Shown here: piece by piece, positions 24,106 to 33,526 of the stretch | How the letters are laid out: each line of letters begins with the position of its first letter | How positions within the stretch are numbered: position 1 is the stretch's first letter | Assembly (NCBI RefSeq): GCF_025403485.1 | Contig: NZ_CP099966.1 | Location: forward strand, 1,550,001 to 1,614,000 | DNA length: 64,000 bases | Direction: 5' to 3' | DNA from: Chryseobacterium paludis | GTDB taxonomy: Bacteria > Bacteroidota > Bacteroidia > Flavobacteriales > Weeksellaceae | Translations under genes and position numbers: made by a program | The notes under the pieces: generated by a model | Told to the model about the DNA's origin: nothing | The model's database searches: none | The model's input: the letters and a program-made list of their open reading frames with translations, nothing else

Positions 24106-26310
24106 TTAATTAGCGACGTCACTAATGAATTTTATCCTTAGCATTCTTACCTCTTCATCAGAAAGCTCATCTCCGAATTCATCCAAAAGTACTTTCATAC
24201 TGTCACTCTCAGAGTCATTCATGAATTCCATGAAACCATCTACAATATCTTCATCAAAATTATCTTCAACATAATAATCGATATTCAGCTTTGTCCCTTG
24301 ATAAACGATACTTTCCATTTCTTTTAACAATTCATTCATCGTTAAATTCTTGGCTCTTGCAATATCCTCAAGATCAATTTTTTTATCTGTACTCTGAATG
24401 ATAAATACTTTATGGCTGGATTTATTGGCAACCTGCTTCAAAACCATATCCTGAGTACGCTCAATATTATTATCTTCGACGTAAGTTTTTATAAAATCTG
24501 CGAATTCCTTACCATATTTTTTTGCCTTTCCTTCACCTACTCCATAAATTTTAGCTATTTCTTCCAACGTGATCGGATATTGAATCGTCATGTCTTCCAA
24601 ACTAGGATCCATGAATACCGTGTAAGGCGGAATTCCGTATTTTTTAGCTACCTTTTTTCTTAGTTCTTTTAGAAGTCCAAATAAATTCTTATCCATAGTA
24701 CCTCCCGCTTCCATTTGAACCTGATCGCTCTCTGCTTTTGTTTGTGACAGATCAAATTCACGGTCTTCGGCGATTAAAAAGGCATGTTCTAATTTATTAT
24801 CCAAAACCTGTAGCCCTTTTTCAGAAATCTTTAAAACACCATAAGTTTCAATATCCTTTTGTAAAAAGTTTTGAACAGTCGCCTGTCTTAGAATTGTTTT
24901 CCAGTAATTATCTTTTTCCTCCTTTCCGAAACCGAAATAAGAAGTTTGTTCTAATTTATAGGACTTTGTCACCGCATTTTCTTTTCCTACGATAACAGAG
25001 ATCAGATCTTTAGATTTAAATTTTTCTCCGGTTTCTTTGATCAGCTCCAGAACCTTTTTCAAATCTTTCGTGGCATCTTTTAATTTTGGTGGATTCGATG
25101 CATTATCACACATTTTAGCTCCCTCACCGGTAACAGGATCGAAAATTTCCCCAAAATAATATAGAATATACTGTCTTCTGCTCATAGAAGTTTCAGCATA
25201 ACCTACTACTTCATTTAAAAGCTGCAACCCGATCTCTCTTTCAGAAACAGGCTTCTGAGCCAGGAATTTCTCAAGCTTTTCAATGTCTTTAGGATCATAA
25301 AAAGCTAAACAATATCCTTCTCCACCATCTCTTCCCGCACGTCCTGTTTCCTGATAATAACTTTCCAAAGATTTTGGGAAATCATAGTGGATCACAAAAC
25401 GGACATCCGGTTTATCAATACCCATTCCAAAAGCAATGGTAGCAACGATAACATCAGCATCTTCCATAAGGAACTTATCCTGATTAGCCACTCTTACCTT
25501 TTGATCCAAACCGGCATGATAAGGTAGTGCATTGATCCCATTCACCTGTAATAACTGGGCAAACTCTTCTACCTTTCTTCGGCTCAAACAGTATATAATC
25601 CCTGATTTACCTTTATGCTGATTAATAAATTTAACAATTTCCCGATCTACATTAACCTTCGGGCGAACCTCATAGAACAAATTGGCCCTGTTAAAACTTT
25701 CTTTAAATACCAATGCATTGATCATTCCCAAGGTTTTCTGGATGTCATCCTGAACTTTTGGGGTTGCCGTTGCGGTAAGTGCGATCACAGGAACATCTGC
25801 GATTTTATCAATAATTGTTTTTAAATTTCTGTATTCAGGCCTGAAATCATGCCCCCATTCTGAAATACAGTGTGCCTCATCAATAGCAAAGAAAGAAATT
25901 TTAACTTCCTTAAGGAAATCGAGATAATCTTCTTTAATTAATGATTCCGGAGCAACATAGAGTAATTTTGTTTTACCACTTTTAATATCATCAAAGACCT
26001 GTTTAGTCTGTGTTTTATTTAATGATGAATTTAAAACATGGGCTACTCCATCATCAGATGAAAGACCATTTACGGCATCTACCTGATTTTTCATTAAAGC
26101 TATTAAGGGAGAAACTACTATTGCCGTCCCTTCGGAAATAAGTGCCGGAAGTTGGTAACATAATGACTTACCTCCTCCTGTCGGCATTAAAACAAATATA
26201 TCCTTCCCTTCTAACAGGTTTTCTATGATTTGTTCTTGTTGACCTTTAAAAGTAGAAAACCCGAAATACTTTTTCAATTCGCCTGATAAATTGGCTTTTT
26301 TTGCGCTCAT
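24106..26310 (-). CDS. recQ: ATP-dependent DNA helicase RecQ
   Basis: 3'-5' superfamily 2 helicase that unwinds recombination intermediates and stalled forks. The 734 residues comprise the helicase core with Walker A MPTGGGKS (42-49), DEAHCISEWGHDFRPEY (near 143), TATATPKVQDDI, and motif VI QETGRAGRDG. A RecQ-C-terminal zinc/winged-helix region follows. An HRDC-like segment is seen near 590-625 (LEEIAKIYGVGEGKAKKYG). The acidic tail after the HRDC (about 640-734) is longer than in E. coli RecQ and typical of Bacteroidetes. It is transcribed divergently from kdsD and has a TAACTTTG box 33 nt upstream of the start. Confidence 0.95.
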   Translation of the reverse strand: MSAKKANLSGELKKYFGFSTFKGQQEQIIENLLEGKDIFVLMPTGGGKSLCYQLPALISEGTAIVVSPLIALMKNQVDAVNGLSSDDGVAHVLNSSLNKTQTKQVFDDIKSGKTKLLYVAPESLIKEDYLDFLKEVKISFFAIDEAHCISEWGHDFRPEYRNLKTIIDKIADVPVIALTATATPKVQDDIQKTLGMINALVFKESFNRANLFYEVRPKVNVDREIVKFINQHKGKSGIIYCLSRRKVEEFAQLLQVNGINALPYHAGLDQKVRVANQDKFLMEDADVIVATIAFGMGIDKPDVRFVIHYDFPKSLESYYQETGRAGRDGGEGYCLAFYDPKDIEKLEKFLAQKPVSEREIGLQLLNEVVGYAETSMSRRQYILYYFGEIFDPVTGEGAKMCDNASNPPKLKDATKDLKKVLELIKETGEKFKSKDLISVIVGKENAVTKSYKLEQTSYFGFGKEEKDNYWKTILRQATVQNFLQKDIETYGVLKISEKGLQVLDNKLEHAFLIAEDREFDLSQTKAESDQVQMEAGGTMDKNLFGLLKELRKKVAKKYGIPPYTVFMDPSLEDMTIQYPITLEEIAKIYGVGEGKAKKYGKEFADFIKTYVEDNNIERTQDMVLKQVANKSSHKVFIIQSTDKKIDLEDIARAKNLTMNELLKEMESIVYQGTKLNIDYYVEDNFDEDIVDGFMEFMNDSESDSMKVLLDEFGDELSDEEVRMLRIKFISDVAN

Positions 26311-26342
26311 CTAATTTTCTATTGCTAAATTTGCATCTAATC

Positions 26343-26350
26343 CAAAGTTA
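26343..26350 (-). promoter_or_regulatory. Promoter -7 box for recQ
   Basis: Minus strand TAACTTTG fits TAnnTTTG, 33 nt upstream of the recQ ATG. No good TTG at -33 spacing. A + strand TAAATTTG overlaps the leader at 26326-26333 and might serve kdsD with a long leader. Confidence 0.45.
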
Positions 26351-26471
26351 TAAAATTTTTGCTTATAATAAAAGCGAACGAATTTATAAAAAATAAAATT
26401 TATATTAAATATTCTTTTTAAAGTATAAATTTATATCGGAAGAATTTTGTATACAAACTGTAAAGGTAAAA

Positions 26472-27431
26472 ATGGAAAGAGATAATATCATTTCAATAGC
26501 AAAAAGTACATTAGAAATAGAAATTTCAGAACTTGAAAAATTAAAGAACAGAATAGATGATCAATTTGTAAAAGCAGTAGAGGTTATTCATTCTGCGAAA
26601 GGAAAATTAATCGTTGTAGGAATTGGAAAATCAGCTCACGTTGGAAATAAAATTGTGGCCACATTAAATTCTACAGGAACTCCTTCTCAGTTTTTACACG
26701 CCTCAGAAGCCATTCATGGAGACCTGGGAGTAATTCAAAAACAAGATGTTGTTTTATGTATCTCAAATTCTGGAAACTCTCCGGAAATTACCAATCTCGT
26801 TCCGTTTCTAAAAGATTATTCTTCTGCATTAATTGGAATGACTGGTAATAAAAAAAGTAAACTGGCAGAATTTTCTGATATTATTCTTGATACCCATGTT
26901 GATTTGGAAGCTTGTCCCAATAAACTCGCTCCCACAAGTTCCACTACCATTCAAATGGCTCTTGGAGATGCTTTGGCAATCTGCTTGATGGAACTTAATG
27001 ATTTCAAAGAAAATGATTTTGCAAAATTCCATCCTGGTGGAAGCTTAGGGAAAAATTTAACCTCAAGAGTTGAACAGTTTCTTTCTTCACAAAAACCTCA
27101 GGTTACAGAAGATGCTCCTGTAAGAGATGTTATTATTTCAATCAGTGCATCAAGCCACGGAATCACTGTAGTTACCAACGACGAAGAAATTATCGGCGTG
27201 ATCACAGATGGGGATTTAAGAAGAATGCTTCTGAAAGGTGAAGACGTTTCCAAGGTTTTGGCTAAAGATATCATGTCTGCTCATCCAAAAACAATCGAAA
27301 AAAATGTTTTAGCTAAAGAAGCTATGAAAGTTCTGAAAGAAAATAACATCGGACAACTTATCGTTACTGAGAATGGTAAGTATTTCGGAATTATAGATCT
27401 GCATAAACTGCTGGACGAAGGAATTAACTAA
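26472..27431 (+). CDS. kdsD: D-arabinose-5-phosphate isomerase (KpsF/GutQ/KdsD family)
   Basis: Interconverts ribulose-5-phosphate and arabinose-5-phosphate, the first step of Kdo synthesis for lipid A/LPS. The 319 residues show a SIS sugar-isomerase domain (about 35-175) with GIGKSAHVGNKIVATLNSTG and SNSGNSPEI. The APTSSTTIQMALGDALA segment with the catalytic-site His (KFHPGGSLGK) follows. Two CBS domains are at about 205-319 (VRDVIISISASSHGITVVT; KDIMSAHPKTIEKN). The order RecQ, KdsD, TatC is recurrent in flavobacterial genomes as I recall. It probably starts a transcript that also reads tatC, 105 nt downstream. Confidence 0.93.
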   Translation: MERDNIISIAKSTLEIEISELEKLKNRIDDQFVKAVEVIHSAKGKLIVVGIGKSAHVGNKIVATLNSTGTPSQFLHASEAIHGDLGVIQKQDVVLCISNSGNSPEITNLVPFLKDYSSALIGMTGNKKSKLAEFSDIILDTHVDLEACPNKLAPTSSTTIQMALGDALAICLMELNDFKENDFAKFHPGGSLGKNLTSRVEQFLSSQKPQVTEDAPVRDVIISISASSHGITVVTNDEEIIGVITDGDLRRMLLKGEDVSKVLAKDIMSAHPKTIEKNVLAKEAMKVLKENNIGQLIVTENGKYFGIIDLHKLLDEGIN

Positions 27432-27536
27432 ACTCAGATATTTGGAGTTTTATTTAAAGGCCAGACTTAAGCCCTTATAAATTAAAAACCAGATTCTATA
27501 AATATTTCATAAATTTGAAGCTTAAATACATATTCT

Positions 27537-28364
27537 GTGAGTGAAGGTAAAGAAATGTCCTTTCTGGGACATATTGGAGAATTAAGAGGTCATCTTGTCC
27601 GCTCAATTATTGCTATTATAATCGCCGCTTTTATTATTGGTTTTAATATCAATTGGATCATGGACCATATCTTTTTTGGACCTACAAGAAATGACTTCCC
27701 TACTTTTAGAATTGTCAATCATTTTTCAAGAATAATATTAGGAAGTGATAGTATTCATCTACCTAAAGAATTTCCTGTTCGTGTACAAAGACTTTACCAA
27801 CAGTTCAATGTAATGATGGCTGTTTCTATTTTTGGCGGGATTGTTTTGGCATTTCCATATATTGTATGGGAATTATGGCGTTTTATAGGTCCTGCTTTAC
27901 ATCCTAATGAAAGGAAAAACTCAATTTTCATTATCAATGCAGTTTGGATTTTATTTATGTCAGGAGTTTTATCCGGATATTTTTTAATCCTTCCTTTTGC
28001 GGTTAACTTTGGGGTCATCTTTAAGATTTCAGATATCATTATCCCCCTTTACGATTTAAGTGATTATACCACTTTGTTTTTACAGGTAGTTCTGGGAATG
28101 GGTGTTGTTTTCCTTTTTCCAATTCTGATTTACTTCCTTACAAGCATAGGAATTTTAAATCCAAAATTCATGCGGACTTACCGCAGACATGCCATTGTTC
28201 TTATTATGGTAGTCGCTGCTATTATAACTCCTGCAGATGTTTTAAGCATGATCATGGCAGCATTACCGTTGCTTTTATTGTATGAATTCAGTATTGTAAT
28301 GTGTTCTTACACCTACAAAAAAGTTCAGAAGCGTGACGGAAATCTTCCTGTCGTTCAGAAATAA
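27537..28364 (+). CDS. tatC: Sec-independent protein translocase subunit TatC
   Basis: Multi-spanning receptor of the twin-arginine translocase, binding RR signal peptides of folded cargo at the inner membrane. The 275 residues have six transmembrane helices and the conserved N-terminal MSFLGHIGELRGHLVRS with the essential Leu-Arg, plus the F-E/P-rich WELWRFIGPALHPNERK loop. The start taken is GTG at 27537 (MSEGKEMSFLG); an internal ATG at residue 7 is the alternative. No tatA/tatB is adjacent. The cytoplasmic tail after TM6 is short. It is followed by a strong terminator. Confidence 0.95.
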   Translation: MSEGKEMSFLGHIGELRGHLVRSIIAIIIAAFIIGFNINWIMDHIFFGPTRNDFPTFRIVNHFSRIILGSDSIHLPKEFPVRVQRLYQQFNVMMAVSIFGGIVLAFPYIVWELWRFIGPALHPNERKNSIFIINAVWILFMSGVLSGYFLILPFAVNFGVIFKISDIIIPLYDLSDYTTLFLQVVLGMGVVFLFPILIYFLTSIGILNPKFMRTYRRHAIVLIMVVAAIITPADVLSMIMAALPLLLLYEFSIVMCSYTYKKVQKRDGNLPVVQK

Positions 28365-28380
28365 ATAATTAATTTATAAT

Positions 28381-28420
28381 AAAAAGAGCCGGTTTTCATC
28401 ATTGAGAATCGGCTCTTTTT
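28381..28420 (+). terminator. Intrinsic terminator of tatC
   Basis: AAAAAGAGCC (28381-28390) pairs with GGCTCTTTTT (28411-28420) and the stem extends inward with G-U pairs. It lies 17 nt past the stop codon. Confidence 0.9.
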
Positions 28421-28577
28421 CCTGTAAACATTAAATACTCAAATTATTTTTTTCTTTAAAACAACAGCATTAAAACAAATAATAAACAAATTATCATTAT
28501 TATAAAAAAAACACTCATATAAACAAACAAAAATCATAAAATAAGCAGAAAAACAAATATTCTTATAATTAAATGTT

Positions 28578-28585
28578 TATTTTTG
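28578..28585 (+). promoter_or_regulatory. Promoter -7 box for the reprolysin-like metallopeptidase
   Basis: TATTTTTG fits TAnnTTTG, 40 nt upstream of the ATG. The stretch before it is very A-rich and no TTG lies at the right spacing. Confidence 0.5.
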
Positions 28586-28625
28586 CAACAAAAACATAAA
28601 TTAAATCAATTTAATTATAAACACG

Positions 28626-31580
28626 ATGAACAAGAAATTTATTTTCGCATTTGCGTTAGCTACCAGCCTAACGAGTTTACATGCACAGCGTTGGGAGCCT
28701 ATTTCCCAAAAGATCACTCCAATAAGGAAAGAAGTAAAGGTAATCTATTCTTATAAAGTTGATCTCAATTCCCTGAGAGAGCTTTTGAAAAATGCACCAG
28801 AAGCTGGAAAAGGAGCTACTCCTGTAGTTATTTCTTTACCTACAACAAACGGCAGGATTGAAAGATTCTCTGTTTACAGTTCCCCTTCAGTTGAAAAATC
28901 AATGGCTGACAGATATGAACTTGGAGCCTATTCAGGTGTTGGATTGGATAATCCCAGTAAGCAGATTAGATTCAGTACTGCTCCCAATGATTTCCAGTCG
29001 ATGCTTTTTGATACCAAAACAGGGCAATATGAATTTATAGAACCCATCAATAAAGAAAAAGATGTATACGGAGTATTCTTTAAATCTAATAAAACATCGG
29101 ACGGGAGTCCTTTTGAATGTAAAACATCCGAATCTGAGCAATCAAAAAAGCAGATGAAAAAGTTATTGCGATCAAAAAGAAATGGCAATAATATAGGAAA
29201 TTTGGCTAAAAGTAATGACCAGAAATACAGAACGTACAGATTAGCGATCTCTGTAAATGGTGAATATACCCAACTCGCAGGAGGTGTTCCTGGTGCTGCA
29301 GCCCGCATCAATACAACCATGAACCGGGTAAATGGTGTTTTTGAAAAGGACTTTGGTGTCCATATGATTGTTCAGGATCTCCCACAGCTGATATTTACGG
29401 ATCCTGCTACAGATCCTTATTCAGATGTTATATGGGATGTACAAAAGAGCAGGTGGAACTATCCTGAGGAATGGATTTTAGAGATCCAACAAACCCTTAC
29501 CTCTACCATAGGTAACAACGCTTACGATATTGGACACTTCTTTGGACACAGAGGTGCCGGAGGACTTGCTGGTGATATCGGAAATGTATGTAGAAACCCT
29601 TTCAATAATGATGATAAAACTTCAAAAGGAGCAGGGATCACCTCACCTAGCACAGTTGATCAACCATACGGCGATACCTTTGATATAGACTTCGTTGCCC
29701 ATGAATTAGGCCATCAGTTTGGTGCTGAACACACAATGTCTACTAAGCTACATGGCTCTCAAATGGAGCCCGGATCAGGGTCAACGATTATGGGATATGC
29801 AGGAATTACCACCGCTAATGTACAGATGAATTCAGATCCTTATTTTCACATCAGAAACATTGAACAGGTACAGGCATATACAAACTCTCAAAATTGCGGT
29901 ATTGTAACCCCTACTACAAACACTCCACCGACAATACAAGCATTTACTAATAAAACAATTCCCAAAGGAACCGCCTTCGTATTGACAGCCTCTGCAATAG
30001 ATACAGAAAATGACCCGATGACCTATACATGGGAGCAATATGATCTTGCATCAACTACGCTTGATCAGGTAAGTCCTACCCGAACTGATGGAGCCAATTT
30101 CAGATCATTACTTCCTACAGATTCCCCAACACGATATTTTCCAAAGTTTTCAAGTGTTCTTAATGGAACCCTTACCAACACTCAGGATTGGGAAACCGTA
30201 TCCGATGTAACCAGAGAAATGAACTTTAAGGTAACTGTAAGAGACAATAATCCAGCTGTTACTCAACAGCAGACACAAAGTGCTCTAGCCAAAATAGTTG
30301 TTGGGAATGATGGGCCATTTAAAGTAACCTCATCTACAGTGTACAATGATATACCCGGAGCTATTACCTGGGATGTTGTAGATACTAATAATAGCATCTA
30401 TAATGTATCAAACGTTAAAATAGACTATACTACAGATAATGGAAATACTTGGACAGTTATTACCCCATCGACCCCTAATGATGGAGCAGAGCCCTATTCA
30501 TTCGCTTCGCTTGCCACAGGTTCAAGTTTAAAAATAAGGGTAAGTGCTGTCGATAATATATTTTATGCCATAGGCAATGCTACCGTATCAGCCTCAGAAG
30601 CCTGTTCTTCAATAGCTCCAACAGGAGTTTCTATTTCCGGGATTACAAAATCTTCTGCCAGCATAAACTGGCCTGCCCTGCAAGGAGCTACCTATTCACT
30701 AATGTATAGAAAAACAGGAACTGCCACATGGACAACAACTCCTGTAGCAACAAACTCTTATTATGCTTCCGGATTAGATGAAGATACCCAATATGAAGTT
30801 CAGATAGCCAATATATGTGGATCCACTATCGGGAACTATTCTACATCTATTAACTTCACAACTCTTACAATTTCTCCTTGTATAGTTTCTTCATTTCCTA
30901 GATTTGAATTCATATCCAATGTTACAGTAACCCCTAATGGAATGTCTGCTATTTCAAATGACAGTGGTCCATCACCTTATACAGACTATACTACAGATCC
31001 TACAAAACTAATTACCCTTACAAAAGGATCATCCGGTAATGCAATTAGCATAGCAAAGCAATGGCCGGAAGTTCAATTTAGCGATGGAGTAACCGCTTGG
31101 ATAGATTTCAATAGAGATGGAATCTTTTCCGATTATGAAATAATTTTCACCAGTGCTCCTGATGAAACAACCCCTGTTTCCGGAACCTTCTCAGTACCTG
31201 CAAATGCCTATACAGGAAAAGATACTATAATGAGAGTGATGATGAGTGACGAGCAGCCACTAGATGCATGTATCAGTCCATCATACGGAGAGATTGAGGA
31301 CTACCCAATCAGAATACAGGATAATACACTTAATACCAACAATATAACAAAGGACAATGATTCCATTCAGCTTTATCCTAATCCAACAAGCGACCTATTA
31401 AACGTAACTAAAGTTTCCGCAAAAGCCAAATATACCATCATTAATATGACTGGACAGATTGTAATGACTGGCCAGATCACAGATAATAAAATCTCGGTAT
31501 CAAAACTGACTGCAGGAGCTTATGTCATTTCAATAGAAGACAAAAACACAACTTCCAATTTGAAATTTATTAAAAAGTAA
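28626..31580 (+). CDS. Secreted reprolysin-like zinc metallopeptidase with FN3, GEVED and type-A T9SS domains
   Basis: A 984-residue exported metzincin. A signal peptide (1-20) is followed by a propeptide-like region. The catalytic domain is centred on HELGHQFGAEH, giving zinc ligands His359, His363 and His369 and catalytic Glu360, then the Met-turn TIMGYAG. A fibronectin type III domain follows (about 660-740: SSASINWPALQGATYSL). A GEVED-type domain is at about 775-895. The C-terminal type-A sorting domain opens with YPNPTSDLLNV (about 916) and ends KFIKK. T9SS would export it and anchor or release it. It probably degrades host or environmental proteins. Two further metallopeptidase genes follow. 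Confidence 0.92.
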   Translation: MNKKFIFAFALATSLTSLHAQRWEPISQKITPIRKEVKVIYSYKVDLNSLRELLKNAPEAGKGATPVVISLPTTNGRIERFSVYSSPSVEKSMADRYELGAYSGVGLDNPSKQIRFSTAPNDFQSMLFDTKTGQYEFIEPINKEKDVYGVFFKSNKTSDGSPFECKTSESEQSKKQMKKLLRSKRNGNNIGNLAKSNDQKYRTYRLAISVNGEYTQLAGGVPGAAARINTTMNRVNGVFEKDFGVHMIVQDLPQLIFTDPATDPYSDVIWDVQKSRWNYPEEWILEIQQTLTSTIGNNAYDIGHFFGHRGAGGLAGDIGNVCRNPFNNDDKTSKGAGITSPSTVDQPYGDTFDIDFVAHELGHQFGAEHTMSTKLHGSQMEPGSGSTIMGYAGITTANVQMNSDPYFHIRNIEQVQAYTNSQNCGIVTPTTNTPPTIQAFTNKTIPKGTAFVLTASAIDTENDPMTYTWEQYDLASTTLDQVSPTRTDGANFRSLLPTDSPTRYFPKFSSVLNGTLTNTQDWETVSDVTREMNFKVTVRDNNPAVTQQQTQSALAKIVVGNDGPFKVTSSTVYNDIPGAITWDVVDTNNSIYNVSNVKIDYTTDNGNTWTVITPSTPNDGAEPYSFASLATGSSLKIRVSAVDNIFYAIGNATVSASEACSSIAPTGVSISGITKSSASINWPALQGATYSLMYRKTGTATWTTTPVATNSYYASGLDEDTQYEVQIANICGSTIGNYSTSINFTTLTISPCIVSSFPRFEFISNVTVTPNGMSAISNDSGPSPYTDYTTDPTKLITLTKGSSGNAISIAKQWPEVQFSDGVTAWIDFNRDGIFSDYEIIFTSAPDETTPVSGTFSVPANAYTGKDTIMRVMMSDEQPLDACISPSYGEIEDYPIRIQDNTLNTNNITKDNDSIQLYPNPTSDLLNVTKVSAKAKYTIINMTGQIVMTGQITDNKISVSKLTAGAYVISIEDKNTTSNLKFIKK

Positions 31581-31600
31581 AAAATAAAATTCTTTAGGTT

Positions 31601-31627
31601 AAGCCCGGCAATGCAGCCGGGCTTTTT
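31601..31627 (+). terminator. Intrinsic terminator of the reprolysin-like gene
   Basis: AAGCCCGGC (31601-31609) pairs with GCCGGGCTT (31616-31624) over a 6-nt loop and runs into TTTTT. Confidence 0.95.
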
Positions 31628-31685
31628 TATGCTTTTAATACGGACAATTTCTTTCCATTATTTATATTTTTGCTTTTTCACAATT

Positions 31686-31713
31686 TTGCTGTTAATTTAA
31701 TTTTCTATTTTTG
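31686..31713 (+). promoter_or_regulatory. Full Bacteroidetes promoter for the M1 peptidase gene
   Basis: TTG at 31686-31688 and TATTTTTG at 31706-31713 are 17 nt apart, inside the 17-23 nt range of the TTG/TAnnTTTG consensus. The box ends 25 nt before the ATG. Confidence 0.7.
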
Positions 31714-31738
31714 AAAAGATTATTAATAAAGTTTAAAA

Positions 31739-33370
31739 ATGAAAAAACTATCATATACACTTTTATTTGCATCAGGCCTGGCTTTTGGTCAGTTCTTCGA
31801 GAAACCTGAAACCTTTACAAAACAAGATACTTTAAAAGGGTCTAACACTAAGTTCAGAAACTTTTGGGATGTTAAGAAGTATGAGCTTTCGGTAGAACCC
31901 GATTTCGACCAGAAAAGCATCAAGGGAACAAATAAAATCAGTTTTGAGATCATCAAGGACGTAACTAACCCCATCTTTCAAATTGATCTCCAAAAACCTA
32001 TGAAAGCTGATAAAATAGAAGGAAGTCTTCCTATTAGTGAATTCAAACAGGATGGTGATTTTATTTTTATTACGACCAATAAGAATTTTAAAAAAGGAGA
32101 AAAATATACCATCGATGTTACCTATTCCGGAAATCCTGTCATTGCTAAAAAGGCACCTTGGGATGGAGGCTGGGTTTTTACCAAAGATGAAAATGGAAAT
32201 CCATGGATGAGTGTTGCTGATGAAGGAATCGGAGCTTCAATATGGCTTCCTACCAAAGATATCTGGAGTGATGAACCTGACAATGGAATGATCATGAAAA
32301 TTATTACACCTAAAGATCTTGTAGGTGTGGGGAATGGAAAATTAATTGATAAAAAAACAGAAGGTGATAAAACCACATACACCTGGGAGGTTAAAAATCC
32401 TATTAATGCCTACTCTATCATTCCAAACATTGGAAAATATGTAAACTTTAAAGATACTTTTAATGGTGAAAAAGGAAAACTGGATCTGGATTATTGGGTA
32501 TTGGATTACAATTTAGATAAAGCAAAAAAACAATTCCAACAGGTAAAGCCAATGCTTTCAGCCTTTGAGTATTGGTTTGGCCCATATCCTTTCTATGAAG
32601 ATTCTTATAAACTGGTTGACTCCCCTTACCTGGGAATGGAACATCAAAGTAGTGTTGCTTACGGAAATAAATATATGAATGGGTATCTGGGAAAAGACTT
32701 ATCCGGAACTGGGGTTGGACTGAAATGGGATTTTATTATTATTCATGAAAGCGGACATGAATGGTTTGCCAATAATATTACAGCAAAAGACCAGGCTGAT
32801 ATGTGGATCCATGAAAGTTTCACCAACTATTCTGAGGTTCTTTTCACCGAAAAATACCTGGATAAAAAATCTGCGGATATTTATGCAATCGGAATTCGAA
32901 ATATTGTAAGTAACGATGTTCCGATTATTGGTAAATATGGAGTTCGCAATGAAGGCAGTGGAGATATGTATCCTAAAGGAGCGAATATGATCCACACCAT
33001 CAGACAGATAATCAATAACGATGACAAATTCAGACAGATCTTAAGAGGTTTAAATAAAGAATTCTATCATCAGACTGTAACTACTCAACAAATTGAAAAT
33101 TATATCAATTCTAAATCGGGTATTGATTTTTCAAGTATCTTTAATCAATACTTAAGAACAATTAAAATTCCTACACTTGAATATTCTCAGCAAGGAGAAA
33201 CGTTAAAATTCAGATATACGAACGTCGTTAAGAATATTAAACTTCCTATCAGAATAGATGGAGATCAAACGATAACTCCAACCCAAGAATGGCAGACGGT
33301 AAAGTTGAAAAAAGGTACCCCAATAGAGTTTAATAAGAATTATTATATCAACTATAAGAAGGTGCAATAG
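31739..33370 (+). CDS. Exported M1-family metallopeptidase (aminopeptidase N-like, short form)
   Basis: A 543-residue exported zinc aminopeptidase-like protein with a signal peptide ending near residue 18 (ASGLAFGQFF). The catalytic motif HESGHEW supplies His336, Glu337 and His340. The third zinc ligand Glu359 in WIHESFTNYSE sits at the classic HExxH-x18-E spacing. The GMEHQSSVAYG segment corresponds to the GAMEN-type exopeptidase motif with M-E-H. The large C-terminal helical domain of full aminopeptidase N (850+ residues) is missing, as in the short bacterial subgroup. No T9SS sorting domain is seen, so it is probably periplasmic. It has its own full promoter. Confidence 0.92.
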   Translation: MKKLSYTLLFASGLAFGQFFEKPETFTKQDTLKGSNTKFRNFWDVKKYELSVEPDFDQKSIKGTNKISFEIIKDVTNPIFQIDLQKPMKADKIEGSLPISEFKQDGDFIFITTNKNFKKGEKYTIDVTYSGNPVIAKKAPWDGGWVFTKDENGNPWMSVADEGIGASIWLPTKDIWSDEPDNGMIMKIITPKDLVGVGNGKLIDKKTEGDKTTYTWEVKNPINAYSIIPNIGKYVNFKDTFNGEKGKLDLDYWVLDYNLDKAKKQFQQVKPMLSAFEYWFGPYPFYEDSYKLVDSPYLGMEHQSSVAYGNKYMNGYLGKDLSGTGVGLKWDFIIIHESGHEWFANNITAKDQADMWIHESFTNYSEVLFTEKYLDKKSADIYAIGIRNIVSNDVPIIGKYGVRNEGSGDMYPKGANMIHTIRQIINNDDKFRQILRGLNKEFYHQTVTTQQIENYINSKSGIDFSSIFNQYLRTIKIPTLEYSQQGETLKFRYTNVVKNIKLPIRIDGDQTITPTQEWQTVKLKKGTPIEFNKNYYINYKKVQ

Positions 33371-33526
33371 AAGTAAAAATTCAAGATTATTAAATCATAA
33401 ATTCAGTATTTTTATTTTTTAGTCACTTTATGTGAATAAAATTTAAGAAAAGTTTAATACGTTATTTGACTTCAATCTGTAACAAAATCATTTTTAGAGC
33501 AACTACTTAACTATAAATTCTAATCA

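Noticed and set aside
27537..27557. Internal ATG as the tatC start
   Set aside because: Both starts keep the conserved FLGHIGELR segment; the GTG is kept because the extra residues are hydrophilic as in relatives, but the choice is uncertain.
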